This document shows, one piece after another, positions 1 through 8,327 of a stretch of DNA of 43,859 bases (position 1 is the first letter of the stretch; each line of letters starts with the position of its first letter). The DNA is taken from contig CAZYOB010000007.1 of NCBI GenBank assembly GCA_964648275.1, positions 1 through 43,859 of the forward strand, given 5' to 3'. The position numbers were made by a program, and so were the translations under genes. Under the pieces are notes generated by a model. The model ran no database searches and was not told the origin of the DNA. It saw nothing but the letters and a program-made list of their open reading frames with translations. The stretch is from CAIQPO01 sp964648275 (GTDB taxonomy: Bacteria > Patescibacteriota > Microgenomatia > UBA1400 > MFAQ01).

Positions 1-353
1 TGTTCGGCTTCTTCTTTCTCCAAATTCCTAGATTCAGTGGCTAAAGTTGCCCTAACTTCATTTTGCTCATCCTCAGATAATTCATTCGTTCTTCCCTGCC
101 GAACTTTCTCCCCCATCTCTTGATTTCCGTGAAATAAAGTGCTCTTCTCAGAGACCCTGTATTCACTTCCATCACTCAGACGTGCAACCATATTTCCATC
201 GGAATATCTGTCGGACAACCAACCTAATTCCTGAAAACTCTCTGAGTACATCTTTCTTTCTCCATTTGAATATGGAGAGGACAAGATAACTACTTTGCCA
301 TCATCTAGTTGCACCTTCTGACTTCCGTCAGAGTAAGAATTTATGATTATCAT
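1..353 (-). CDS. Hypothetical protein, C-terminal part beyond window edge
   Basis: The reading frame is open from an ATG at 353-351 to the window edge, giving at least 117 residues. An excellent ribosome binding site (AGGAGG, then six bases, then ATG) and a good promoter upstream make it a real gene. The product begins MIIINSYSDG and carries a short repeat of the form YSDGxxxVxLxDG twice (about residues 7-19 and 49-62). This is followed by a glutamate-rich, probably coiled-coil stretch from about residue 80. I do not recognise a family and see no signal peptide or membrane segment in the visible part. Its strong Shine-Dalgarno site contrasts with the leaderless style of most genes further right, which may mean a different expression mode or origin. 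Confidence 0.75.
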   Translation of the reverse strand, partial: MIIINSYSDGSQKVQLDDGKVVILSSPYSNGERKMYSESFQELGWLSDRYSDGNMVARLSDGSEYRVSEKSTLFHGNQEMGEKVRQGRTNELSEDEQNEVRATLATESRNLEKEEAE

Positions 354-393
354 TACAAACCTCCTAGGTTTGAAAAGTGCTAGAATCCAGCCT

Positions 394-422
394 ATTCTAC
401 CACTTATAGGCCTCTTTTTCAA
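394..422 (-). promoter_or_regulatory. Sigma-70-type promoter for the left-edge gene
   Basis: Read on the minus strand, TTGAAA (422-417) is followed after exactly 17 bases by TAGAAT (399-394). The predicted RNA start near 387 leaves a leader of about 34 bases that contains the AGGAGG site of the gene starting at 353. Confidence 0.65.
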
Positions 423-424
423 CA

Positions 425-448
425 AAACCCCGCCTGTCTCAGCGGGGC
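425..448 (-). terminator. Rho-independent terminator after the 43-residue gene
   Basis: CCCCGC (428-433) pairs with GCGGGG (442-447) around an eight-base loop. On the minus strand the hairpin is followed by TTTTGTT. It begins five bases past the stop codon of the small gene at 453-584. Confidence 0.8.
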
Positions 449-452
449 AACC

Positions 453-584
453 TCAAACCTCTGTATCTTCTCTATCAAAGAACTCTTCATCCTCCTCTGT
501 CCACTCACAGCTTTCCCAAGGTCGATAAGGCATCATCTCATCCTGATCTTCCCATTCCTTATCATCTTCCAGCTCAGGATCCAT
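453..584 (-). CDS. Small acidic hypothetical protein (43 residues)
   Basis: An ATG at 584-582 sits four bases after GAGGAGG, and the frame runs 43 codons to TGA at 455-453, directly before a strong terminator. The product starts MDPELEDD. It is extremely acidic (about 20 Asp/Glu), tryptophan-rich for its size, and has one Cys. No membrane segment or known family is visible. The ribosome binding site and the dedicated terminator are the evidence that this is a gene rather than chance. It may be a small regulatory or binding protein, perhaps a DNA mimic or an antidote-like partner, but that is only a guess from charge. It precedes the left-edge gene on the same strand but is separated from it by the terminator and a new promoter. 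Confidence 0.6.
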   Translation of the reverse strand: MDPELEDDKEWEDQDEMMPYRPWESCEWTEEDEEFFDREDTEV

Positions 585-671
585 CGCTCCTCCTCATAAA
601 AAAGAGCTTAAATTTCTGCTATCATATCAAATTTCTCCCCCCTGCACCTCGAAACCAAACTCAAAAACATA

Positions 672-682
672 TATACTAAAAT
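672..682 (+). promoter_or_regulatory. Probable -10 region of the secretion operon
   Basis: TATACT (672-677) overlaps TAAAAT (677-682), 9-14 bases before the ATG at 692. TCGAAA lies 17 bases upstream of TATACT as a weak -35. The leader would be only 3-8 bases long, with no Shine-Dalgarno site. Confidence 0.5.
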
Positions 683-691
683 CAACCCTTT

Positions 692-1543
692 ATGGCTATC
701 CAGCAGCATCCACTACCACAGGACATCAGTAGCTACCGCTTCCGCTTGATCGGTGATATGACCATCAAGCAATTTGCCATGCTTGCAGCCGGTATCATCA
801 TTGCCATCATCTTTTGGTCTTCCCCCCTTCCTTTTTTCTTCAAATATCCCCTCGCCTTCATCTTCTTGATGCTGGGTATCGGTTCTGCTTTTGTGCCTGT
901 ACAAGGCAGGCCACTTGACCAATGGATCGTCGCCTTTATCAAATCCATCTACTCCCCTACTCAATACACTTGGAGACAGGCACCACCTGAAACTACCGAC
1001 ATTTCTCCTGCCGCTCCATCGACCCCTGCTCCTCAAACTCCGGTGATTAGTCCCACCCCTCCAATAACCGAGTCCGTTCCCATTCCGGAACCAATTTCCA
1101 CACCGGAACCTGAGATTCCTCTATCCACACCCGCTCCCACCCCAATTCCGGAACCGGAAACCCCTCCCACAACAGTCATTGAAATATCCGTTCCCACACC
1201 CGCTCCAACGGAGCAGCCGGTAGAGCAATCTCAGGCCCCCGCTCCTACCACCAATCTGCCTATTCCTTTTACCCCCACCACGCCTAACACACTGGTCGGT
1301 CTTACTCTCACTCCCGACGGCAGGATCATGGAAAGCGTCCTTGTCGAGATTCTCTCCAACGGATTAACCATAAGAGCCACCAAGAGTAATCGTCTTGGCC
1401 AATTCATGTTTGCCCGCCCCCTGGAAAAAGGCCTCTATCAGATCTCTGCCGAAAAAAGCGGCTTCAAATTCTCCACCTACTCCATCGAATTAACAAACAA
1501 AATTGTTGCTCCGCTCAAAATTCAGGCGGAAGGTACTGCATAA
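692..1543 (+). CDS. PrgI-family type IV secretion membrane protein with C-terminal Ig-like domain
   Basis: The first ~95 residues match the PrgI family, a small inner-membrane component encoded next to VirB4 ATPases in type IV secretion and conjugation systems. The match includes the start QQHPLPQDISSY and two membrane segments (about 27-43 and 50-67). A Pro/Thr-rich linker (about 100-205) follows. The last ~75 residues (LVGLTLTPDGR onward) look like a carboxypeptidase-regulatory-like beta-sandwich, of the kind often found on surface proteins. PrgI proteins are normally only the N-terminal part, so the linker and sandwich are an extension that probably reaches out of the membrane. It is the first gene of a tightly spaced operon; the next gene starts two bases after its stop. 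Confidence 0.8.
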   Translation: MAIQQHPLPQDISSYRFRLIGDMTIKQFAMLAAGIIIAIIFWSSPLPFFFKYPLAFIFLMLGIGSAFVPVQGRPLDQWIVAFIKSIYSPTQYTWRQAPPETTDISPAAPSTPAPQTPVISPTPPITESVPIPEPISTPEPEIPLSTPAPTPIPEPETPPTTVIEISVPTPAPTEQPVEQSQAPAPTTNLPIPFTPTTPNTLVGLTLTPDGRIMESVLVEILSNGLTIRATKSNRLGQFMFARPLEKGLYQISAEKSGFKFSTYSIELTNKIVAPLKIQAEGTA

Positions 1544-1545
1544 AT

Positions 1546-2214
1546 ATGGCCGAAAACATTAGAGCTTCCACCCAGGAGCATCTCGACATCTATACCATCA
1601 AGAACCATCTGGTCTTTCTTAAAGACGGCTCTGTTGCACTTGTATTGAGGACTACAGCCATCAACTTCAACCTCCTTTCCGAAGAAGAACAGGACGCCAC
1701 CATCTACGCCTATGCTGGTCTTCTCAACTCCCTCTCTTTCTCCATCCAGATCCTCATTCGTTCACAAAGAAAAAATATTTCTGATTATCTGGATCTTCTT
1801 GATTCTCGTATCCAATTGACTCCTTCCCAGAAAATAAAGGAGCAACTCCTCACCTACCGTCAGTTTGTCAAATCTCTCGTTAAGGAAAACAGGGTTCTGG
1901 AAAAGAAATTTTATGTCATTGTTCCCTTCACTGCACTTGAACTGGGAGTGACTGCCGCCACCTTTAATCCCGTTGCCAAAGCCCCCCAGAAACCACCTTT
2001 TGACCTAGACTACATAGAGGAAAAAGCAGCCATGGCCCTGTATCCTCGACGTGATCACATCATTCGTCAATTCGCTCGTATTGGTCTAAGAGCACAACAG
2101 CTCACCACCCCGGAACTGGTCAATCTCTTCTATTCCATCTACAATCAATCTTCCGCCGCTACCGCTACATCTGCCCAAACTAAAGCTATTGGCGGCGGCG
2201 TCAATAATAAATAA
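1546..2214 (+). CDS. TraC-like protein, N-terminal VirB4-type domain as a separate gene
   Basis: This 222-residue soluble protein starts MAENIRAST and contains stretches such as FLKDGSVALVLR and LNSLSFSIQILIRSQ. These resemble the N-terminal, nucleotide-independent region of VirB4/TraC proteins. There is no Walker A motif, membrane segment or signal peptide. In CPR genomes such proteins are commonly encoded between PrgI and VirB4, and the order here is exactly that. The gene begins two bases after the stop of the PrgI gene, without a Shine-Dalgarno site, so translation is probably coupled. I infer that it docks the VirB4 ATPase to the membrane complex. The family call is moderately sure; the role is inferred. 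Confidence 0.7.
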   Translation: MAENIRASTQEHLDIYTIKNHLVFLKDGSVALVLRTTAINFNLLSEEEQDATIYAYAGLLNSLSFSIQILIRSQRKNISDYLDLLDSRIQLTPSQKIKEQLLTYRQFVKSLVKENRVLEKKFYVIVPFTALELGVTAATFNPVAKAPQKPPFDLDYIEEKAAMALYPRRDHIIRQFARIGLRAQQLTTPELVNLFYSIYNQSSAATATSAQTKAIGGGVNNK

Positions 2215-2228
2215 ACCGCTCAATCCGT

Positions 2229-2234
2229 TATACT
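2229..2234 (+). promoter_or_regulatory. -10 box for leaderless virB4 transcription
   Basis: TATACT ends seven bases before the A of the ATG at 2241, so an RNA started here would begin on the start codon itself. No convincing -35 box is visible. It would let virB4 be expressed separately from the two genes before it. Confidence 0.5.
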
Positions 2235-2240
2235 TAAAAT

Positions 2241-4112
2241 ATGGCTTTTAATCTGTTTCGGCGCACCCCAAAAGCCCCCGCTGATACTCCCGCATCCGGT
2301 TCTGCGGCTACTCCTGTCACGTCAATTCCCCAAACTCCTTTACAAACACCTCCTCCCACTCCAAAAAAGGTAAATTCCAATCTTAAGACCACCGCCGGAA
2401 CTACCTCTGTCCAGGACATCATTGCTCCCTCAGCTATAGAAATTGATTTTTCCAGTATCAAGATCGATGATATGTATCTTCGCACCCTCTTCGTCACCGG
2501 TTACCCTAGATATGTTTCTGCCAACTGGCTTTCACCTCTGATCAATTTTAATCACTCTCTCGATGTCGCCATGTATGTATATCCTTCCGACTCTAAAGAT
2601 ACTCTGGATCAACTCAGACGCCGAATTGCTGAAATGGAAGCTGAGATCAATACGGATATCGAACGCGGTCGTATTCCCCAGGCAGCCACGGAAGCCGGAC
2701 TTGAAGATGCCAAATCACTTCAGGAACAACTGGTCAAAGGTGCCGAGCGCTTCTTTCAATTCTCCCTCTATGTCACCGTCTCGGCCGACTCCATCAAAGA
2801 ACTGAACACCATCACCTCACAGATTCAGTCGATGCTTGCCTCCCTCCTCATCATCGGTAAAACAGCCTCCCTTTCCATGGAAGACGCTTTTAAAACCACT
2901 CTTCCTTACTGTAAAGATAAGTTGATGATCACCAGGAATATGGACACCACCGCCCTGTCCACCACCTTCCCTTTCACCAGTTCCGAACTGTCTGACAATC
3001 AGGGTATTCTCTATGGTGTCAACGCTCACAACGATTCCTTGGTTATCTTCGATCGCTTCTCCTTGGAAAACGCCAATATGCTTGTTCTGGCCACCTCCGG
3101 TGCCGGTAAATCTTACTGCGTAAAACTCGAGGTCCTTCGTTCTCTCATGTTTGATACTCAGATCATTATTCTCGATCCGGAAAATGAATATGAAATGATT
3201 GCCAAAGCTGTCGGTGGCAACTACATTTCTTTCTCTTCTTCCTCACAACACAAAATCAATCCTTTCCAGATCGCCAGACCCGCCGAAAGTACCGAGGATG
3301 AAATGGGCTACAAATATCTTTTCCTCATGTCCCTTCTCAAGATCATGATCGGAGAAATGTCTCCCCTTGAAGAAGCCACCATGAACCGAGCCCTCGTTCT
3401 TACCTACCGTCAAAAAGGCATTACCGAAGATCCCACTACCCACGTTCAGGAAGCTCCCCGAATGGAAGACCTCTATCGCTCCCTCATAGGTATGGAGGAG
3501 CAAGTCAGCAAAGTATTGGCTGCCCGTCTTGAGCGCTTTGTTATGGGAGCCGTCAAAGGTATCTTTGATCAACAATCTAATATTGATATCGATGCCCCAG
3601 TCACCGTCTTTACCATGAGAGAACTGGCCGACGAGATCCGACCCATCGTCATGTTTATGATCCTTGACTTTGTCTGGACTCAAGTCAGAAAAGATCTTCG
3701 TAAAAGAATGCTCATTGTTGACGAGGCTTGGTACCTCATGCGTTTCGAAGACTCGGCTAAAATTCTCCAGGGATTCGTCAAGCGTGCCCGCAAATACTAC
3801 CTTGGTGTCACCGTTATTTCCCAAAATGTCGACGACTTCCTTGCTTCTCCTTATGGCAAAGCCATCATCACCAACTCAGCTCTCAAACTTCTTTTGAAAC
3901 AATCCTCGGCCGCCATTAATCAGATTTCCGAAGTCTTTTTCCTCTCCCAAGGTGAACGGCAACTACTTCTTGCGGCCAACGTCGGAGAAGGTATTTTCTT
4001 TGCCGGTCAAAACCATGTTGCTATGAAGATCATCTCCTCTCCCGATGAACACACCCTTGCTACCAGCAAACCATCGGAGGTCCTTGAACGCCAAAAACAA
4101 TCTGCACTCTAA
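2241..4112 (+). CDS. virB4: VirB4/TraC-type secretion ATPase
   Basis: This is the motor ATPase of a type IV secretion-like system, acting at the cytoplasmic face of the membrane. The 623-residue protein has a Pro-rich start (about 1-45) and an N-terminal VirB4 region. Its ATPase core has Walker A ATSGAGKS (284-291) and Walker B LIVDEAWYLM (D494, E495), followed by a sensor-like segment VTVISQNVDDFL. The ending SKPSEVLERQ is typical of the CPR/Gram-positive VirB4 group. The length is shorter than proteobacterial VirB4 (about 800), because part of the N-terminal region is supplied by the separate protein before it. The following gene starts three bases after the stop. No relaxase lies nearby, so conjugation of a mobile element is not implied. 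Confidence 0.88.
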   Translation: MAFNLFRRTPKAPADTPASGSAATPVTSIPQTPLQTPPPTPKKVNSNLKTTAGTTSVQDIIAPSAIEIDFSSIKIDDMYLRTLFVTGYPRYVSANWLSPLINFNHSLDVAMYVYPSDSKDTLDQLRRRIAEMEAEINTDIERGRIPQAATEAGLEDAKSLQEQLVKGAERFFQFSLYVTVSADSIKELNTITSQIQSMLASLLIIGKTASLSMEDAFKTTLPYCKDKLMITRNMDTTALSTTFPFTSSELSDNQGILYGVNAHNDSLVIFDRFSLENANMLVLATSGAGKSYCVKLEVLRSLMFDTQIIILDPENEYEMIAKAVGGNYISFSSSSQHKINPFQIARPAESTEDEMGYKYLFLMSLLKIMIGEMSPLEEATMNRALVLTYRQKGITEDPTTHVQEAPRMEDLYRSLIGMEEQVSKVLAARLERFVMGAVKGIFDQQSNIDIDAPVTVFTMRELADEIRPIVMFMILDFVWTQVRKDLRKRMLIVDEAWYLMRFEDSAKILQGFVKRARKYYLGVTVISQNVDDFLASPYGKAIITNSALKLLLKQSSAAINQISEVFFLSQGERQLLLAANVGEGIFFAGQNHVAMKIISSPDEHTLATSKPSEVLERQKQSAL

Positions 4113-4115
4113 GCT

Positions 4116-7100
4116 ATGGCCGAAAAATCCCCTACAGTCTACATTCTCAGACAAGCCAGTCTAATTATCTCCGAACGTCCAAATCTCGAAGAAGTTTCCG
4201 AGAAACGTCAGAAACAGATTGTTGATCTCATCACCCAGTTCGGCAAGATCCCCTATATCACCAAGATCATCGATGAACTTCATCTTGATGATGTCGAGGC
4301 AATCATAAAAAACTTTCCCCTCTCTTCTGTTCAAGACTGTATCGACATTTACGAAAGAGAAGATCAGGAGCGAGTTGCCCAAGAGACGGCACCGGTCAAA
4401 GAAGCTGTTAGCATTCCCCCGGAGCTGGAAGCTCTTGTTGCTGAATATGAAGAATATTTGGCTGAAAAAAATGTCAATGATGGCAAGGTTAAGACCGTCG
4501 CTGAGTCGGTAAGACGTGCTCGCGAGGCCATGATAATTCGCGAACGCCTGGCCGCTATCCGTCGTAATCGAGCAGCTCTTTCTAAAGATCCTGAAACTTT
4601 TTATGCAGAAGAGGACAAACGATATGAAGATCTCATCGTTAAATTAATTAATCCCAAAGCCGGCGATGCCGACTCCATTCTCTCCCCTGCGACTACTGTC
4701 ATTGCCCAGGCAGTCACCTCATATATCAACGAATACATTTCCAAGCATCCTGATCTCACTCTTGATCAACAGGAACACCTCAAAAACCTTTCTCCTTCTG
4801 TTGTTGATACTACCCGCTACCTTTCCTTGACAGAAGCCATCGATATCTCAAATCACAATGACCTGATCACCGCCATCTCGGTTTCGCTATTTAAAGCAGA
4901 CAATCAATTCACCTCCTCCATTTCGGACATTTATGCGGAGCTTGATGCCAATGCCGCCAAACATGATGTTTTAAACAAGGAGATATCTCAACATCAACTT
5001 CAACTATCCAAACTCAAAACCGACCTGAATACTGCCAGTGTTCAGGTTAAGTCCAAGGAAGAACTCACTCAGTTGCTCAGCCAATACAGCTCCCAAACCT
5101 CTCCCATCGAGGCATCTATCGCTCAAAAGACACATGAAAGAGACAATATCACCATCGATCTGACCCCATTTACTGCTCGAGTTGAAGACTACCTTGTCGC
5201 CACCACACCCATCGTCATTGCTGGAGTTAAAAAACCTGATGGTATTACTACTAACCTTGACTTTGATACCCAGACCGCTGCTGCCAGAAAACTCATTGAC
5301 GACATTCAGACCAAACTCTCCTCCAGCGGCATTCAACCTCGTATTCCCCCGCCCGAAGATCCACTGAGACAGGCTGTTGATTTGGAAAAAAGTATTCGTG
5401 CAGAGCTACCTCAGCTGGGAATCAATCTTCACGCCACCAACGAAGGTCAGCAAGCTTCGATTCTTATTTCCGACCCCAAAACTCAATCCAAAGATCTTTC
5501 CGGGCAAACAATTCTTCTTTTCAGCAAAGGTCTCACTACCAAAGAACTCGATACCGTTATTGCTCATGCCTCTGCTCATAGGGATGACCCCAACTCGGCA
5601 CTCGGAAAACTTTACAAAGCTAACCCTGATCTCTTTGGCACCATCAGACAGCAACTGGATACTATAGAGAAAACAGATACACCTGAAGCTCACGTCGAAA
5701 GGGTCAGGACATTCGTCCATGAACCTGACAATGTTGGCAGTTCACTAAATGTACTTTCCAGAAATAAAGAAGCTTTTAACCAATATCTTGACCTGACTAA
5801 AAAACTCAATGGCAAGGAAATTGTTAAGTATGCCAAAAGTCACCCCGACTCGGCCATAGGTAAATTTTACAAATCTAACACCAAGACCTTCGGCAAAATC
5901 AATTCTGAATTTGAAAAAGTAAAAAAATCCGCCCTTGCCAGAGAAATCAAAAAACCCATCGGTCGCGTTACTCGGTCCATCAACTCCGTAAAAAATAAGG
6001 TCTCCACCAACCTCTCCAAAGTTTCCGGATTCTTTTCTCGTCATCAATCGACCGTAAATGCAATTCTTAATCCCGTCGGTGCACTGCGAAGCTATTTTGG
6101 CAGACAGGCCATGCAGTTCATTGCCAAACGTATCATCCCAAAAATCGGTAATGCCACTCTCAGAAAAGGAGCAGAAATGCTTCTCAAGGATGGTTTAAAG
6201 ACCGCTGTCAAGAATCTGGCTAAACAAGCCGCCAAAAGGATCGCCACCGAAGTCACCAAACTCGCTGCCAAGATTGGAATTAAAGCAGGGTTACAAGTTG
6301 CTGCACAAGCCGCTAATGTTGTTCCCGGTTTGGGTATCGTCATCGCCATCGCTATTGAAGTTCTTTGGGCTGTTGCCGAGATTACCATCGGCATGATCAA
6401 AAAGGGTCTGAATTGGCTTTCTCAAAACCTATATGGTGAAGAGTTCAATGCCAAGACTGCTACCAGAGATGTTGCTCTCGGAGCGGGGGCCCTCTTTGGA
6501 GCCGCCGCCACTGCCTTTGTCGGATTCATAGTTGTCGCCAGTTCAATTGCCGCCACTGCAGTTGCCTCAGCCCTTGGCACAATCATCCTCGCCTCACTCA
6601 CCGGTTACTTTTTTTACATTACCTCCATCCTCGCCGGCCCGATTGTTTCTACCCTAGCTCAACTGGAAGCTACCCAAAAGAGTTCGATTGTCGGAACTTG
6701 CTCGGGAGAAACAATGATGAACGACAAACTCACCTGCAGACAAAGCGGCGGGCTCGACTACTGCTTCCCCGTCAACGATATTAGTACTGTCTCTTACGTC
6801 ACTGCCCATCATGACTATTCGGCCAATGACATTATGAGGATCGGAGATCAACAAGGTCCTGGAGATGACGTCCCCCTCCCCCTTATCGCCTATGTCGACG
6901 GTACTGTAGTTTGGACGGCGGAGAATGACGGTCTTGGAGGTTATGCTTTCATTATTGCCGGGATCGACGGCAGGTATTACTACTATTCACACAACATGTG
7001 TAATCTTGTCACAACCGGACAGCTCGTCAAGGCAGGTGATGTAGTTGGAGGAATGGACTCTTCCGGAAATGCCATAAGTACCTACGAGCATGTTCACTTC

Positions 7101-7235
7101 CAGATCTCCGACCAGGCTGATATGAGGACCATTCCCGAAAACTATCCTCATTTTATCCAACCCTGGGCAGATTTCTGTGAGAAACTACATATGTGCGGAC
7201 CACTAAACATTGATCAATATCCTGAATTTAACTAA
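4116..7235 (+). CDS. Large membrane protein with C-terminal M23 (LytM) peptidase domain
   Basis: This 1039-residue protein has a long helical, probably cytoplasmic N-terminal half. Residues ~473-521 and ~564-606 hold a repeated unit (both copies contain SA.GK.YK.N...FG.I). A basic amphipathic stretch follows (about 620-730), then hydrophobic membrane segments (about 735-760, 786-815 and 817-842). The C-terminal domain is an M23/LytM metallopeptidase with HHDYSAND (898-905), YSH (957-959) and HVHF (992-995), which keep the zinc and catalytic histidines and aspartate. It is probably the peptidoglycan-opening component of the secretion system, replacing a VirB1-type lytic transglycosylase. Two or more cysteines (near GTCSGE and DYCF) suggest disulfides outside the cell. 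It lies between virB4 and the next operon gene with gaps of three bases each side. Confidence 0.8.
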   Translation: MAEKSPTVYILRQASLIISERPNLEEVSEKRQKQIVDLITQFGKIPYITKIIDELHLDDVEAIIKNFPLSSVQDCIDIYEREDQERVAQETAPVKEAVSIPPELEALVAEYEEYLAEKNVNDGKVKTVAESVRRAREAMIIRERLAAIRRNRAALSKDPETFYAEEDKRYEDLIVKLINPKAGDADSILSPATTVIAQAVTSYINEYISKHPDLTLDQQEHLKNLSPSVVDTTRYLSLTEAIDISNHNDLITAISVSLFKADNQFTSSISDIYAELDANAAKHDVLNKEISQHQLQLSKLKTDLNTASVQVKSKEELTQLLSQYSSQTSPIEASIAQKTHERDNITIDLTPFTARVEDYLVATTPIVIAGVKKPDGITTNLDFDTQTAAARKLIDDIQTKLSSSGIQPRIPPPEDPLRQAVDLEKSIRAELPQLGINLHATNEGQQASILISDPKTQSKDLSGQTILLFSKGLTTKELDTVIAHASAHRDDPNSALGKLYKANPDLFGTIRQQLDTIEKTDTPEAHVERVRTFVHEPDNVGSSLNVLSRNKEAFNQYLDLTKKLNGKEIVKYAKSHPDSAIGKFYKSNTKTFGKINSEFEKVKKSALAREIKKPIGRVTRSINSVKNKVSTNLSKVSGFFSRHQSTVNAILNPVGALRSYFGRQAMQFIAKRIIPKIGNATLRKGAEMLLKDGLKTAVKNLAKQAAKRIATEVTKLAAKIGIKAGLQVAAQAANVVPGLGIVIAIAIEVLWAVAEITIGMIKKGLNWLSQNLYGEEFNAKTATRDVALGAGALFGAAATAFVGFIVVASSIAATAVASALGTIILASLTGYFFYITSILAGPIVSTLAQLEATQKSSIVGTCSGETMMNDKLTCRQSGGLDYCFPVNDISTVSYVTAHHDYSANDIMRIGDQQGPGDDVPLPLIAYVDGTVVWTAENDGLGGYAFIIAGIDGRYYYYSHNMCNLVTTGQLVKAGDVVGGMDSSGNAISTYEHVHFQISDQADMRTIPENYPHFIQPWADFCEKLHMCGPLNIDQYPEFN

Positions 7236-7238
7236 AAT

Positions 7239-8324
7239 ATGGAAAAAATAAATCAGATCATTGTCTTCATAAAAAAACACCACTTGGCCATCGGAGTCGT
7301 CTCCGTCATACTCATCGGCTACCTCGTCTCTCTTATTCCCCGCCCCGGAACCAGGCCTTTTATCTCTACGACCCCTATCCTACCCGAGACAACTCCAACT
7401 CCATTTGTTGCAGAAACATATACCCAAAGATTCTCTTCTGAACGTTACATAAAAGTATCCGACCAACAACAAATATTTGCTCTCAATAAGAACAAACAAC
7501 TGGTTCAGTATCTTGGGGAAGAACCCTTCCCTATAACTCCCGCAGGTCTTCCTGTAGTCGACTACCAAACCAGAGGCGGCAGTATTATCTTCGAAACCGG
7601 TACTTATGCCGATCCTGACAACGCCTTCTATCTTCTCAATCTTACAAATAAACTCCAAGTCAAACTGGACACCAATCCTTACAAACCCATCATCGGCTAC
7701 AATCTCAACCCCTCGGAAAATCGACTGGCTTTTTTAGGAAAATACGATGCTAAAAAAAACAATGTCAATCTCTACCTCTATGACCTCTCTGCACACACCG
7801 CTATTTCTCTTGCTCAGGAAATCACCGCCAACTCTCTTTACTGGCTCAACGATAATTATCTTTTGGTCAATAGTAAAATTGATGGTGTCTCCGGACCGGA
7901 CTTCTTCATTAGCCTGTTCTCCGTTCGCGAGAATGTCTTTACCATTAAAAATGTTCCCGCACAGGAAAGATCTACCACCTTCGATTCAATTAAGAACCTT
8001 CTCTACTTCGTCAACAGCAGCAACAACATGATTACCTCCTTCAACCTATCAACCGCGGTCTTCACTGACATTCTTAAGCTATCTAATCTCCCCACGGATA
8101 TGTTTTTAAAGGCGGACGGGTCCCTCGTTCTACTTACCAAAGATGACGCCGGTCTGGTAATTAGAAATATTAATCCCGTTCAGAAAATTACCATCAAGGA
8201 AGTCTCCCTTAATCTTGATGCCGATCAAGTCTATATTGAACATTTTGAATCGGGTGTAAACCACTTCATTAAAATCTACGATCAAAAAGACAAACGCTAT
8301 ATAGTTAAATATCTTCCCCTCTAA
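7239..8324 (+). CDS. Membrane-anchored hypothetical protein, possible beta-propeller
   Basis: The 361-residue product has one N-terminal membrane anchor (about 16-32, HHLAIGVVSVILIGYLV), a short Pro/Thr linker, and an extracytoplasmic domain rich in alternating beta strands. Segments such as YNLNPSENRLAFLGKYDAKKNNVNLYLYDL and YWLNDNYLLVNSK resemble blades of TolB/WD40-like propellers, but I cannot assign a family. It is the last gene of the secretion operon, three bases after the M23 gene, so it probably belongs to the outer part of the machine. It ends three bases from the end of dnaN on the other strand. I see no terminator hairpin between them. Confidence 0.7.
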   Translation: MEKINQIIVFIKKHHLAIGVVSVILIGYLVSLIPRPGTRPFISTTPILPETTPTPFVAETYTQRFSSERYIKVSDQQQIFALNKNKQLVQYLGEEPFPITPAGLPVVDYQTRGGSIIFETGTYADPDNAFYLLNLTNKLQVKLDTNPYKPIIGYNLNPSENRLAFLGKYDAKKNNVNLYLYDLSAHTAISLAQEITANSLYWLNDNYLLVNSKIDGVSGPDFFISLFSVRENVFTIKNVPAQERSTTFDSIKNLLYFVNSSNNMITSFNLSTAVFTDILKLSNLPTDMFLKADGSLVLLTKDDAGLVIRNINPVQKITIKEVSLNLDADQVYIEHFESGVNHFIKIYDQKDKRYIVKYLPL

Positions 8325-8327
8325 AAA

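Noticed and set aside
343..528. A plus-strand frame of 61 codons
   Set aside because: It runs antisense across the start of the edge gene, its promoter, a terminator and the 43-residue gene, all of which have better support.
692..8324. A complete integrative conjugative element
   Set aside because: No relaxase, integrase, excisionase or attachment repeats were seen, and the operon is flanked by replication genes.
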